Positions 1-12,420 are shown, numbered from the stretch's first letter. The stretch: 64,000 nt of DNA from Episyrphus balteatus (GCF_945859705.1 NC_079137.1:30003322-30067321), one strand, 5' to 3'. The notes: generated by a model not told the origin, from the sequence alone. Translations and numbers: made by a program.

Positions 1-3000
1 GATAATACGAGTTGACGGATAAAAAAGAGGTTTAACCTTTTCAGATTGTCTTAACTTTTTTTTTTTTTTAATTAGCATTACAAAATACAAGATTTCAAAG
101 TTTGGTCTCCTGGGTTTGGTCGTTTTAAAAGTGATCAAACCTCGAATTTCAGCGATTAAAAATGCAATAGGTAAATATGCTGAAAAATAAATTTAAAAAA
201 AAATGCACACATTTTCAAATAAGTAGGTACATATTTCAAAAATATTTGAAATTTTTGATTTTTATGTATACTTACTTATTAATGTCATGCATGTAAAAGT
301 TTGTACAAAATGTAGCTGAAATTAAACCATATCGTTCGGAATTTTTCAAATATTTTGCACAAATATATGGATATGGAGGTTTTGAGAATATAAAATGCAG
401 TGAATAGATTTCCAATTTGGAAAACTTTATGCATTAGATCCTTCAGGATCCTTTTATCTAATATTATTCAGTTTTATTGAAGAAGGGGACATTTCTAATA
501 TAACATAATATAAGGAAACTTTTTAATTATATTTTGCAAAAACTATTCGTGGATGAGAATTTCGAAAAATGATGTTTAGCAATATAAGGATCGATTTTGC
601 CTCATCCACACCTCCCTCAATAAAAATTCAACTTAATAAAAACATTTATTTAAATAATTACAATATAAGCACCATTTTTAGCAAAACCGAAGTTTAAAAA
701 CAACAATGAATTATGTATCTATTTATATCTTTCTAACAATTAAATCTAAAAAAAAAATTTGTTGGCAAGCCTTTGATAAATATAGTGCCACATAGATGAT
801 AATGGTTTCATCTCTCAAGTTTGTATACATCACAGAGTTTTTAATTGCTTCTAGCAACATAAAGAGAACTTAAATCATCAAACGTTTTAAAGATTTTAAT
901 TAAGTAGATTTTTTAAACCTTATTTCAACCATAACACTTTTTTGTGTGTCTTAAAATTTTTCATTTTAATCAAACTTAACCTCTGAACCATTAATTTTGA
1001 GCAAATGACAATGTTCGTCTTGATTACAAAAAACCCCGAACCCATCTATATATCTACATCTACAGATATGTATGTTGTTCCTGAAATTTCACGCTTGATG
1101 CGTTTATAAGCACTCACTCACCCACCTACCCATACCCACCTTGTATTCCTCGTGAGCAATCAGCATCCTTCCGGCACATTCTTTGCTCGTTGGAATTTTA
1201 CTTTCGTTGTAAATTATCTCTACATGTGCGATGATGTAATCTTACGTAATATTACAAGGAGCAAGAGATTTACAAAAAAAAAAAAATGTATAAAAAATCA
1301 GCCAATTACATGCCTTGCACTGTACGAGTATATCTCTGTTCTGAGATTAAAATTTCAAAATTGAAAACATTTTCATTGAAAAACATCACACGTGTGATGT
1401 GTTAACATAATATCAGCAAAAGTCACACAAGCGTTACATCCCATTAAAGGATGGAATCGCTTCATTATGGTTGCTTAGATGATGTCATAAAAATTGCTTT
1501 TCCGATCACACTCCGCTTTAGCAATTCATTTGAAATTACAAGCAGCAAGCAGCAGAAGAGCTGTTTCTTTCAAAGGAACGAACAACGAACAGCCCTTACC
1601 AACGACACTATACCCACTATCTCAACCCTCTCCGTCTCGAATGGTGTCTGACACTTGTACAGCTCCAACGGTCCCACCGCAACATGACACAAATCACATA
1701 ATGTTCCCCGAAGTGGAAGAGTACAGCAAAACACCTTTCAAGTGAATTTAAATTGAATACTCTGCTGTACGAGACGGACGACCGTATTTTCATTTTCATT
1801 TTCATGAGTTTTGATGTCTTCGATGTTGTCGTCTTAGTCGTCGTTATCGTCGACGGCGCGTCCGTCACTTAGCCACATTCATGGTAGTCTTCCTTGTCCG
1901 TCCGTGCCATCAGCCATCATGATGACACATGGGTATTCTTGTTTAAATGATGCTCCCAGTTCGTCCGTAAAGTGTGTTGCTTGTTGGTGTTTCTGCTGCT
2001 GCTGCTGCTTCCACCCCCTGCGATGACACATTTGATCAAAAAAATGAGCAAAAGCCCCTGCCACACGACACGACAGAAAGTTGAGTGCACTGATTATGAT
2101 ATGCCAAGCAAAACGAACGCATAAATTGTATTTTGTCCACAAGAAGAGCGCAAAAATGTCGACTCGGCTGAAGACTGAAGTTGAGTGTTGCTAAAAATGG
2201 ACGTTGTTGGCGCAGGGAATATGTCACTTTGACGAAGAAGTCAAGCATAATTGCATCGCGTAATGAGACAAATACATGTCAGGAAAGTGTGACAGCAGAC
2301 CGATTGAAAAATGACGTCAAAACGGGGGCAGACTCTATAGACAAAAGCTTACAAAATGTGGGACAAATTAGAGATAAGTAAAAAAAGTAGTTGTTGTATT
2401 TTGCAAATCTTTTGATCTTTGTTGAAGCGGAAAATATTTATCTTCAAAACTACTTAGGATAAGTGAGTTTCTTTCCGATTGCATTTTTGATTTTAGCTCT
2501 TCCAAATATCGTATGATAATTAGGTAAAACACATTCAATAAGTTATACGAAATTTAAAAAAAATATATACCTAAAATAAGCTTTTACCTTAATTCAAAAT
2601 GCCTTTTACAACTTTCTATATTTTTCAGCTGTAAACAAAGTACTGAATAGACTCACGAATTAAATCCAAAAATCTCTTAAGTTAAAAAAAAAAAAAATAA
2701 GAGAAAGCCATGAACAAATTACAGTGGTGGTTTCGAGAGTCAAAAAAGGCTCTTACGTCCCAAAAAGAAAAGGGTTTTTACTTAGCATTTTTGATCCTCT
2801 AGTATCTTTTTTTGGTTATTAAGGTTCCGGCAGCATTGTTTAACATTCTCAAAATCGTTAAAGGAACTTGGAAAGCCATTAGGCATGTGGATGAAATGCA
2901 AAAGTAAAAGAAAAAAAGGCGAACACCTTTGTTTAGGGAAGGTTTAAGAACAAGTGTACATTTTTAGTACTTTTACTCACAAAATCCAAATACCGTCAAT

Positions 3001-3239
3001 AAAACTTTTTTTTATAAATATAATTCCTTCGAGTATCTAAGAACGTAGAATAAATAACTTTGGGTTCTCTAGTGTTGTACTTAATTCTTTTTTAAAGTTC
3101 TTTTAATTCACTCGAAATAAATTTTTTGTTCTCGATTTAATATCGGAATTTAAAAGTTTTTTAACAAACATCAAACTACATTTTAATGTCATAAAAATTA
3201 ATAAATATAATTCATTTTTCTTTTATTTTTGATTCTCAT
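1..3239. other. Non-coding, AT-rich; complex island at about 1450-2400
   Basis: No ORF here looks like a protein: all are under 90 codons and none has a recognisable motif. Most of the stretch is low-complexity A/T. The part from about 1450 to 2400 is richer in G+C and less repetitive, with CTG and GTC/TCG triplet runs. That composition is typical of insect intronic or upstream regulatory DNA, but no specific site could be assigned. It could be a distal intron or 5' region of the NDNF/nord-like gene, whose first exon was not found. Confidence 0.4.
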
Positions 3240-3610
3240 AATATGTTTAACATTTTGTATGCAGTTAAAAAAATGCATGAATTTTCTATGCGGTGCAATG
3301 GTAGCATTTCAAAAGAGTGCAGTCTCACATAAAAAAACACCCTTTGCTCTAACCCAAAATATTTTGATGCGCATATTTTATTATTTTTTTTTGTATGGTA
3401 TATATGAAACGTCGCAATTGGTAATATTCTTACTTTTGCTCTTTAAGTAAAAGACTATTCAGAAAAAGTCCAATAACTTTTTACATGATGGTCGAGAAAT
3501 TTAATTAGTAATTTTATTCCACCGAGAGTGAAAAAATACCTCGAAATCATGTATCATATTAATAAAAATGATTCATTAACTTATGCAAGTAAGCGAGTGA
3601 AACACAGAAA
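3240..3610 (+). repeat. Dispersed repeat, copy 1
   Basis: About 350 bp resemble 47190-47600 in the same orientation. Both hold, in order, an A-run followed by ACACCCTTT, then a TATTTTATTATTTTTTT tract, a TGGTATA motif, TTGGTAATATT, a block ending in CAATAACTTTT, and ATCATGTAT. Many indels separate the copies, so they are old. No ORF or terminal structure was recognised, so the repeat class is unknown. Confidence 0.55.
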
Positions 3611-6600
3611 AAACCTAGTATCTACCCTTCCGGGTGGAATACAAAGTTGCCCAATATCTCATAACTCTTATATTGAGTACTACCAACGCCAACGAATTCA
3701 CTTAAAATCACAGACTGACCGCTAAAAGCCTCGGAGCTGGAAATGCAATTAGTAAAATAACAATTCGCCAGAACTTCGGGGAAGACAATTTTGGGATCTT
3801 TACCATTTAATAATACCGTAAATACCGTAAATTGAAATAATTCAAATTCTCAAATGAACATGTTGTGCTTCTTACCTTCTGGAACAAAGTTTAACAAATT
3901 TTTATGGGGCGATGAGAGTTCTTTGCATTTTATGGATCACCAAGAAAGAAAATTGTTCGAATGCGTTCCATAAAAAGTTGGATGTCAAAAAATTGCAGGG
4001 ATGAAAATAAAAATATTTTTATTTTTCTATACAATTTATTTCTCTTAAGATAAATGCATTTTTTACATCGCTCAAAAAATTTATGAACACCATTGAAACA
4101 TTTAGTTTTTCCAACTTCTTCAAAATAAGCAAAACATAAGCCAGAAAATGTCAATTTCTAGAAAAATTTTAATGTTTTTTTATAATCGACTAGCAAAATC
4201 CGTTCTGCATTCTAAAAATTGTACCCTTAATTTTTCCACAGGGGGTCATCTTCTGTTGACTATCTCTGATTTGTTTTTATAGATAATGGCACTTTTACAC
4301 TATTGTTTTTCCGTAAGTAATTGCCATTTTTCCAAAAGAATTTTTGAGATTTCGTCCTTGTTTAATCAAAAACTTAAACAATGCAAGAAAATCAATTTTA
4401 TTATAAATTAATATTGTTTACTCGACGAAAAACAATTAATTGATACCCTTTTGAACCAAAACTACATTCTAAATTGGATCTGCATCTCATAAGCACAATA
4501 CACCGAATTTGATTTATTGCTCAGTGTGATGCAGTTACGTCAGTCACTTCCTTTTATGTACGTACTTAAAAATGAAGAACTACTTTAGATTGAACTGTTA
4601 TATAATGTTTTTATTAATTGATATTTATGTCGTTCAATTTTTAATATTAGTTTTCATGATTATTCAAAATAATTTTGAAACAGAAAATATATTCATTAAA
4701 GATGGAAAGAAATCAGAAGGTATGTAAATGGGTAAAAATAAATACTTTTCAAAATTTCTCTACCAGCTGATCTATTGATACTCAGTAATAGAGCAAACTG
4801 AATAAATAATGTTTTATTACATAAAGTTACACATACACCACAGTGACCCTGGAAGTTCTCCTTAATTTGATCCCTGAAAGAAAAATGGAACGAGTTAACT
4901 TTCACTACCTTTCAAAATTATATAGTTGCTGAGCTAAAGTTATATGAAAAGTTCTTATAGATAAGGGTAAAAGCTCAAAAAAATACTAATATCGCATGCG
5001 AAAAAAGGTATAGTACTTTTTACCAGTTTTTTTTCACTTACAGTCACATACTGTAGGTATAGGTATTTTCTATGTTTTAAACAAAACACATAAATGTATC
5101 AAGTAAATATCCAGATATGAAATTTTTTAGTAAATTAAGTGTTACCCACTGAAATACCAACTATATGTAACATCGAAATACTCGACATAGGCCCGAGATT
5201 ATAATAATTTTGTTAGACAAAAAAAAAACATCACATTAGGAACAATAAGAGGCCAACACAAAAAACATAAACTCTGTGTGTGCTTTGTGGTGCAAAATTT
5301 ATCCTCGCTCCAAATTTTCCAAAAACTGAACTCATTTCGAAAATGCCATTGTTTCGGTTGCACACATTCATGCAATCAATTTCAGTTGCAGACAATGTGC
5401 CTTCTCTAGTTATTAGAGATATGAATGCATCATCATACAAACACCGCACATATTCAGCATGTGAGCACAAAAATTCATTATCCTGCCTAGAGAGAGAGAG
5501 AGTATAGTATGTATGGATATGGATATGCGGCTGGCTGTTTGAATGCATTCCAAAAGGCCCAACCAACCCCGCACACCATTGTCGGATCCTTAAAATTCCT
5601 ATTTTCATCTTCACCATACATAAAGCCAGTATTTATGTGTGTGTATATGTGTAGGACGAAGGTATATAGCTTCCACAGATAGTTGGGCTTATAGCATATG
5701 ATTTATGAATGCAATTAGTTTTGTGCGGGTCTTTGCAAATTCAAAGAGCAGCCGAGTATAATTTCTAAGACGTTTGTTGTTTTGTTAAGACGATGACAAC
5801 GACGACAACGTAGGCAGAGTATTATTATTTTTTTTTTTTTGGTGAGAAAACGATAAATTTTCCAAAAGGACTCCCCATTGTCTTGATACGTCCGTCGTCG
5901 TATTATTGTACCCACGCATATGTTATGTAGCTTTTGCCGAAAATATGAGAATATAATCGTTCGAATGCCAATTGGTGGCATTCTTGGCGCTTTAGACATA
6001 AGTTAAACGCCGAACATTTCATTTTTAAAAGCACAATATCCGATGAAGGGAGAAAAAAATAAAGATATCTATCCTTGAAAGGATATGAATGCTTCCTATT
6101 CTGGAATTGTAATTAAATTTAATTTACGAGCATTTTTAATGCCCAACAGTTTGATGGGTCCCTTGAGCGTTTATCAAATAAAGCAACGGGTCCAGAGAGA
6201 TCATCTGTCCAGCTTTGAGTGTCCTTTTTATTGCAGGATATATATATATATTCGAGGATGTTTTTTTTTCTCTCTACTTTACCAAAGGTCCTGTACCTTT
6301 CCCTTGAAGCAATAAAAACATTGTGCTGTATTTCTTTTTTTTTTTTTTTTTGAAGGAACTTTTGAACTTTTATTTGATTGTTTTAATGTGTTCAGGTGCG
6401 GATACGGTTTTTTTTTGCTAAAAATAGGAGGATTGAATGAATTATTGGTTTTTCTGTTGTTGTATTTTATAATTATTATAAATTCGATGAACAGATTTCA
6501 GTCCCGGAACACTAAAAGTACGTGATTTAAGAACTTTGTGAGCAAAAGTCAATCTATAAGCTTTGACTAAAACTTAAAATTCCTTTCCTTATTAAATTGA

Positions 6601-7769
6601 TTTTGCTAGACTTTATTGACGCTCAACAAAATATAAAGTAAAATACAGTCAAAAGTGAAAAAAAAAAACAATAAAGACATATTCCAATTAACTAGCGACT
6701 TAACATATATTCTAAGTGGAGTAACAAATCTGTGTGTTAGGGATTGTAACCGATAAAAGGATTCAAAATCCTCATCTTCATCTTCTACTTCTAAAAGTAC
6801 ATATTAGAGCTGTGTAAACTTAAAACGGTTTTCTAAAGCATAAAACTTAAATCCATGAATTCTTAACTTAATTCCTAGTCTTGGTCTTTGAAGGTGCCCG
6901 TCTATTTGAGAGTCAAACTCTTCGTGAGTTGAATGACTTTGTGAACAAATTTAACTTTTAGCAAGCTTGATGACAACTCGAAGCATTTTTTTGGCTTTCA
7001 AATGTTCTATGCACCCATTACCCTGTCAATTCTATCCATGCCTGTCTATGTGTGTATAAACTTATCAACACACTCTGCATCCTTTTCCTTTTGTCTGTGA
7101 AAAAAAAAGTTAAATCCATTTGAAAGAAAAACATACTCTAGGAAGGGTAGCGAACATAAGAACATAGTTTAACTGTCCCCAGTTTTTCTGTTTCTTTTTT
7201 TATTCCTCCAAGCTGAAAATAATTCTTAGGGTATGGCATTCCTTTCGATTGAGTGCGTAAGCGTAAATAATATCACACTTCGTCATCGAACCCCTATATA
7301 TGATAGCCTTTGGACGGTTGAGAAAAAATGGTGACTAAAAATGTAGCTTTATAGCTTCTTGATGTTTAAAAGTGTCCAATTGAAAGAATTATTGTTTGTC
7401 TTTGCCCCCGCGAGTTTTACTTGACATTAATCCTCTTGACTTTTGTTCGGTTATTTTTCTTTTTTTTTGTTCTTTCTATTTTCTTTTGCTATTTTATGTG
7501 GCTAGACAGTCTGGTGTGCCAGATAAAAGAGAAATAATAACATAGGAAGGCTATAAGGCTAGTAAAAATAACAAAAAAAAAAAAACAAAGAAAAAAGGAC
7601 ATTAAAAAAATCATTTAAGTCATTCGAGGAACATTAGGAAAGTTTTTAAGTGCAAATCCTGCTTTTTTTGCTTTGTCATTTTTTTTGTGATCAAAAAAAA
7701 AGTTTTGTGAAAAATTTAATTGAAAATAAAAGTTATTTTAAACATGAAGAGCTATTTTGAGAGTTGAGA
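3611..7769. other. Non-coding; complex island at about 5230-6000
   Basis: No gene is supported. The two overlapping opposite-strand ORFs at 5231-5617 and 5280-5507 lack recognisable domains and are probably chance. The 5230-6000 segment has higher sequence complexity, a short (GA)n run near 5490-5505 and alternating GT/TA tracts, and may be regulatory. The remainder is A/T-rich with homopolymer runs, for example T-runs near 5825 and 6330. Confidence 0.35.
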
Positions 7770-8275
7770 TTATGTTTGAAGTTTTGTAAAAAGAGGGTGG
7801 TGAATATTATGACCTATTCGGTACGTTAATGTCAGCATGACTTTTGTTTTGACAAAGTTAATCATCACATAAAGCACTATAGCATCTTGGTAATTTATTT
7901 GTGATTGATACAGACATTTTTGAAAGTATTCTAGTTTTTGCATTTTAAATTGATCAATACACATCGCCGGCGTAAAGCAAAATTGTTCTAAATCCACTTT
8001 TTACCGAAAATGAGATAATGATGCAGTTTTACCAATTTGAGGGTACTCTTTCCGAATTTGAAAAGGGTTTTTGTCTAAAAAAAATTTGTTCAGCAGATAA
8101 TATAATTTAATGGGACATAGAACAATAAACATAACTAAGTAGCTTTCTGAAAATGAGACCCAAGTATTCTTGATTGTTCTAAGTCCTATCATATTTTGTT
8201 CTAAGTCCACTTTTTATTTAGGGAAAGTGCGTACTTGTACAGAAATTGTTGTATGTCCCATTTTGGGTTTTTAAT
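7770..8275. repeat. Local repeat with recurring GTTCTAARTCCACTTTTTA motif
   Basis: The motif GTTCTAA(A/G)TCCACTTTTTA occurs near 7985 and again near 8198, with a partial third copy near 8175. As a result two adjacent - strand ORFs begin with the same five residues (MDLEQ). This looks like a decayed mobile repeat with an internal duplication, not coding sequence. No ends were identified. Confidence 0.4.
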
Positions 8276-8639
8276 TTTTAAAAATATTTTAAAATAGTAT
8301 GCACCTACTAATGAGGTAAACTTGTATGGTTTATTCAAGAGCAAAGAACAAACTTTATAAAAAACATAACTTGAATGGCGAACGAGCTAAAAAATGTCGC
8401 TTTAAACCAATTAGCATATTTTCGCTTGAAATTTAGTACAAATTTTTGAGTATAAAAGAAAGGAATAAATTATGTACTTGTGGGTCCGTCACTTTGCCTT
8501 CAAGCAGGAAATCAAAGACTGCAACTAAAAGCAGAGGTCTCAAGACGCTTGCCTACCTTAGTGAACAACTATAACGTGATTTTTCTCTGACTCCAGGTGG
8601 ACATCTTACTTTATTAATAGCATCATCATTCCCATAAAC

Positions 8640-8787
8640 CAACCCGTTTCCTCTAATGAGACCCTTTGTTTGGCATTCGAGCACCTTTAATATAAGATTC
8701 GAGTATAGCCTGGAAAATTTCCGTCGCAATACTGTCAAGAATTTCTTCGATTTCCACATGAAGTCTGTTGAGCATTGTCAATAAACT
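8640..8787 (-). pseudogene. Possible DDE transposase C-terminal remnant (3' side of LINE)
   Basis: Reading the - strand just beyond the LINE poly(A), one frame stays open for about 45 codons. It has the pattern LNRLHVEIEEILD, then a helix-like stretch ending in GARMPNKGSH and a stop. A basic-acidic helical tail ending in a Gly-Ser/Gly-His motif resembles the C-terminus of IS630/mariner-type transposases. On the other side of the LINE (11557 upward) the frame continues for a short distance before stops. The assignment is tentative; it may be another kind of element. Confidence 0.3.
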
Positions 8788-8796
8788 TTGGCGAAT
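8788..8796. repeat. Target-site duplication, 3' flank of LINE
   Basis: TTGGCGAAT here abuts the T-run that is the LINE poly(A) tail on the - strand, and the same 9 bp recur at 11548-11556 at the truncated 5' end. The last T could belong to the tail, so the duplication is 8-9 bp. Confidence 0.7.
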
Positions 8797-11547
8797 TTTT
8801 TTTTTTTTTTTTTTGACGGGAGGAAATCTTCAAAAGACACTTGGCAGTATTCGACACCATGTAGTGTGGGACTCTTAACCACTAAAACCACCTCTTTATC
8901 AGGACCAATCTTGAGAGATCGACATCAGATTTTTCTTTCTTAACTTTGTACAATCACTTTGGGGGAAGTTTAAACTTTTAATACTTTCCCATGGTTTTTT
9001 TAGACCATAAGCTCATGAGGCTTGGTTCTTCTTAATCTCCGAACATGGTTTCTTGTATTCAAGACGGACACCATTTCAGAATTGGTATGACTTTGCAGTC
9101 TCTGATTTTGCGATACAGCGTATTTTTTAACAACTTCTGTAACCGTTTCTATTTGTAGGTCACGATGTAGATCGCTATTTCTTATGTACCAAGGTGCATT
9201 AACTATTCCACGAAGGACTTTGTTTTGGAATTTTTGGATGATTTCGGTATTTGATTTCTTTGTACAGCCCCATAATTGGATACCATAGGTCCAAACAGGC
9301 TTTAGTACTTGATTATACAGCATTATTTTGTTTTGGGTTGATAAATCAGAGTTGTTACCAAGTAACCAGTACATTTTTCTATATTTCAAGTTTAGTTCTT
9401 CTCTTTTCTTTTTGATGTGCTCTTTCCACTTTAGCTTTGCATCCAAAGTCATTCCAAGGTATTTGGCCGTATTGGCGTAAGGTACAGCTTGATTATTAAT
9501 GAATATTGGAATATTGTTTATCTTTTTATTTGTAAAGTTTATATGTGAAGATTTTGTTTCATTGAGTTTGATACGCCATTTTTCGGTCCAATCTCTGACT
9601 GTGTCGACGGCATATTGCAGCTTTACTGCTCCCCTAGAGACACATTTGTCGGGTACCAAAATAGCGGTATCATCTGCAAAAGTAGCCATTATGGTGTGAT
9701 TCCCAACTGGGATATCCCTTGTGTATAGTAAATACAGGGTAGGACCTAGGACACTTCCTTGTGGTACACCGGCTTCTATTTTCTTCAATTCCGAATATTC
9801 TTGATCGTACCTTACTCTAAACAATCGGTCTGAGATGTACGATTTTAATATTTCATAGTACTGTCTGGGAAGATCCCTTTGCAGTTTGTACTCAAGTCCC
9901 TCATGCCAAACCTTGTCAAAGGCTTGAGCAACATCTAAGAAAATAGCTGAACATACTTGTTTTTCTTCTAATGCTTTTTCTATTACATCCGTTATTCTAT
10001 GAACTTGGTCTATCGTGGAATGTTTATTTCTAAAGCCAAACTGATGATTTGGGATTAACCTTCTTTCTTCTATAATTTTGCTAAGTCTCTTCAGAAGCAG
10101 TTTTTCAAAAACTTTTGCCATAATTGGTATAAGCGATATTGGTCTGTAAGACGTCACTTCTGTAGGTGGCTTACCTTGCTTGGGTATGACAATAACTTCA
10201 GCAATTTTCCAATGGTGTGGGACATACCGTTGCTTAAGGCATGCATTTATTATATATTGGAGTTTTATGAAGGCTTTCAGAGGCATTTCTTTCATAACCT
10301 GAGCAGTAATTAGATCGTAACCTGGTGATTTTTTATTTGATAGTTGATGTAAACACATACTTTTTATTTCTTTTAATCTTACAATTGGTATTTCACTTTC
10401 ATCTATCTTATCAACTAACTGTAAGCTATTTTCAGCCGCGTTTGTTGGGTATGGCTTAAAAACATTCGCAAGATGCTCCGCGAAAAGGTTAGCTTTTTCT
10501 TTTGGGTTACCGATCCATTTCCCATCTTGAGATTTCAAGGGAGAGTTTAGTAACTGCGGTCTTTTCAGGCGCTTGGCTGCTTTCCATAGCGAAAAATCGG
10601 TTGAAGCATCAGTCGTTAAATTCTTTAGGAATGTACCGAGTGAATCATTTTTGAATTTATAAATTTGTTTTTTAAGATTGTTGCTTATACGGTTAAACGT
10701 TGTTTTATCATCCGGAAATCTAGTATTTTGCCATTTTCTTCGAGCTCTTCTTTTCTCTATTATCAACTCTCTTATCTCTAAAGGATATTTTATTTCATTT
10801 TGTCTTCTATTAGAAAATGTTGGAGTACTTTCTTCAGCGGCCTGTTGCACATCAGCAATAAATTGTTCCACTTCATGGTCAATTTGCTCGATTGTATCCA
10901 TGGGAGATCTTAAATTTATAAAACTTAAAAGCCTTTCTCTAAAATCACTCCAGTTTGTTTTCTTATTTACAAGCTTTGGATTACTTTTTTCTATTACTTC
11001 CGATTCACTTAGTGTTAGAATCACTGGAGTATGATCTGATGACAAGTCATAATTACCTTCGACACTAATGTGATTTCGTTTGATTCCTTTAGCTACGAAA
11101 AAGTTAATAAGGTCTGGTATTTTGTTAGTATCGGAAGGCCAGTAAGTAGGCGACCTGGAGGAATAGAATTCGCAATTGTATTTACGGCCTGCTTGGAAAA
11201 GTCTTTTGCCTTTTGTTGATATAAGTCTTGAACCCCAATGGGTGTGTTTCGCATTGAAGTCTCCACCAACAAGAAAGTTATGCCCAAGAAGATTTAATAG
11301 ATCTGTATAGTCATCTTCTGTCGGGGAGCGCCTTGGTGGGCAGTATATAGCTGCTATCTTAAACTCTTTCTTTTTCATACCAATACTAATAGTTGTTACT
11401 TGCATATTTTCATTAGTAAGCTTGGTTTCTTCATAATGTTTTAAGCTTTCTTTAATAAGAATCGCCGATCCACCTCTTGCCTTGTCAGCTGGATGTGGAG
11501 CGTGGTAACATGAATAGTTTTCTATTACATTATCTAGACTTTGCCCA
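8797..11547 (-). mobile_element. 5'-truncated Jockey-clade LINE (non-LTR retrotransposon)
   Basis: In element orientation the order is truncated endonuclease, reverse transcriptase, C-terminal region, a 3' UTR of about 185 bp (9000 down to 8816) and a poly(A) tail (T-run at 8797-8815). The element is flanked by TTGGCGAA(T) on both sides, as expected for target-primed reverse transcription. ORF1 and the N-terminal half of the endonuclease are missing. The ORF has no stop or frameshift over 801 codons from its first ATG, and is open upstream to the truncation, so the insertion is probably young. It cannot move unaided because the front of the element is absent. Confidence 0.9.
9000..11405 (-). 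CDS. LINE ORF2: endonuclease (partial) and reverse transcriptase
   Basis: The 801 residues from the first ATG contain the C-terminal part of an APE-type endonuclease, with GGDFNAKHTHWGS at about residues 47-59 and the catalytic SDH motif (SSDHTPVIL) at about 123-131. These are followed by a reverse transcriptase. RT signatures are FLDVAQAFDKVWH, GVPQGSVLGPTLYLLYTRDIP (split here only for description) and the active-site TFADDTAIL. Further on, KYLGMTLD and TYGIQLWG match the usual Jockey-clade thumb region. The frame is open upstream of this ATG to the truncation at 11547 and includes a HAPHPADKARGGSAILI segment, so the ATG is not the native start. The catalytic Asn and Glu of the N-terminal endonuclease half are lost. 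The - strand orientation and poly(A) position agree. The protein acts on its own RNA in the wild-type element; expression here would need a host promoter. Confidence 0.9.
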   Translation of the reverse strand: MQVTTISIGMKKKEFKIAAIYCPPRRSPTEDDYTDLLNLLGHNFLVGGDFNAKHTHWGSRLISTKGKRLFQAGRKYNCEFYSSRSPTYWPSDTNKIPDLINFFVAKGIKRNHISVEGNYDLSSDHTPVILTLSESEVIEKSNPKLVNKKTNWSDFRERLLSFINLRSPMDTIEQIDHEVEQFIADVQQAAEESTPTFSNRRQNEIKYPLEIRELIIEKRRARRKWQNTRFPDDKTTFNRISNNLKKQIYKFKNDSLGTFLKNLTTDASTDFSLWKAAKRLKRPQLLNSPLKSQDGKWIGNPKEKANLFAEHLANVFKPYPTNAAENSLQLVDKIDESEIPIVRLKEIKSMCLHQLSNKKSPGYDLITAQVMKEMPLKAFIKLQYIINACLKQRYVPHHWKIAEVIVIPKQGKPPTEVTSYRPISLIPIMAKVFEKLLLKRLSKIIEERRLIPNHQFGFRNKHSTIDQVHRITDVIEKALEEKQVCSAIFLDVAQAFDKVWHEGLEYKLQRDLPRQYYEILKSYISDRLFRVRYDQEYSELKKIEAGVPQGSVLGPTLYLLYTRDIPVGNHTIMATFADDTAILVPDKCVSRGAVKLQYAVDTVRDWTEKWRIKLNETKSSHINFTNKKINNIPIFINNQAVPYANTAKYLGMTLDAKLKWKEHIKKKREELNLKYRKMYWLLGNNSDLSTQNKIMLYNQVLKPVWTYGIQLWGCTKKSNTEIIQKFQNKVLRGIVNAPWYIRNSDLHRDLQIETVTEVVKKYAVSQNQRLQSHTNSEMVSVLNTRNHVRRLRRTKPHELMV

Positions 11548-11556
11548 TTGGCGAAT
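11548..11556. repeat. Target-site duplication, 5' flank of LINE
   Basis: TTGGCGAAT matches 8788-8796. It marks the point where the LINE is truncated, inside the endonuclease coding region. Confidence 0.7.
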
Positions 11557-11877
11557 GAATCTCCTGAACACTTCTCCTTTTTTGAACGACTATTTTGAAA
11601 TTAGGTGGAAATTTATTCCAGCTCTCGATAGATATAGGCTCTCAATATTTTTTATTTAAATCTCATTCCATTTTCAGAGTCAACTATCAAACCTTTTTGA
11701 AGCGCTGTGTTTTCTTTGTTTCGCCATTTCATTTTTCTTGGACACATAAAGCATCCACTCGCTTTTGTCATCTTTTCAAGCTATAAGTAAATTGGTTTTA
11801 TGGCTTTTTGGTGAATGCCAACAGTTTGTGTTTGGTTTACGTTTTCAGAACGCTATTAGGTCAAAACACATTATTAT

Positions 11878-12420
11878 ATAGAGGGCAAGTTTAGGATTAG
11901 TGACTCGGAATCGAGATAACAGTCAGACGCATGATTGTTCTGCCTCTCTGTGTCGGTATGTTTATAGTTCGAGCTACAGCCTAAACTTTCTTTCAAAATG
12001 GATATAGAAAAGTTAATTTTTTTTAAAAACGTCTATGTCTATAATGCTACAAAAAAGATCTATTTTTTTAAATAAAAAAACCGTTACTTTACCTGCCATA
12101 GAACTGGTTTTTGTTTTTTTTTATCTCTTACTTGACTGACCCGATTGCAAAGACAATTTTATACAAAAACGTTTAAGTAACCAATTTTTCAAAAACATAT
12201 TTTTGGACTTTTAAGAAACATTTTAATTTCTTTTTTTGAAAATTTTATTCATAAAAAGCTCTAAGATAAGAGCTACTTTTTCCATTAGAGCAAGTACGTG
12301 GGATTTTATTTTGTTTCATGTTATTTTTTCTATAATTGTCAATTTAACTTTGTTTGCAAATTACAAATTTCACAAAAAAAAGAAAAAACTTGAACTAAAA
12401 GGCAAATACGTGTGACCCAG
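11878..12420. repeat. Decayed copy of the 'gcaagt...GACAGAC' repeat family
   Basis: The start (GAGGGCAAGTTTAGGATT, then a CGAGATAACA block and an AGCTACAGCCTAAAC block) matches the left end of the 31888-33271 element. Around 12290 and 12400 AGAGCAAGTACGTG and a degraded GTGACCCAGT resemble the other terminus seen at 16501 and 42731. The copy is short and diverged. No coding sequence. Confidence 0.5.

Noticed and set aside
5231..5617. 128-codon ORF on the - strand
   Set aside because: No domain, overlaps an opposite-strand ORF, and includes GA/GT simple repeats; likely chance in a G+C-richer segment.
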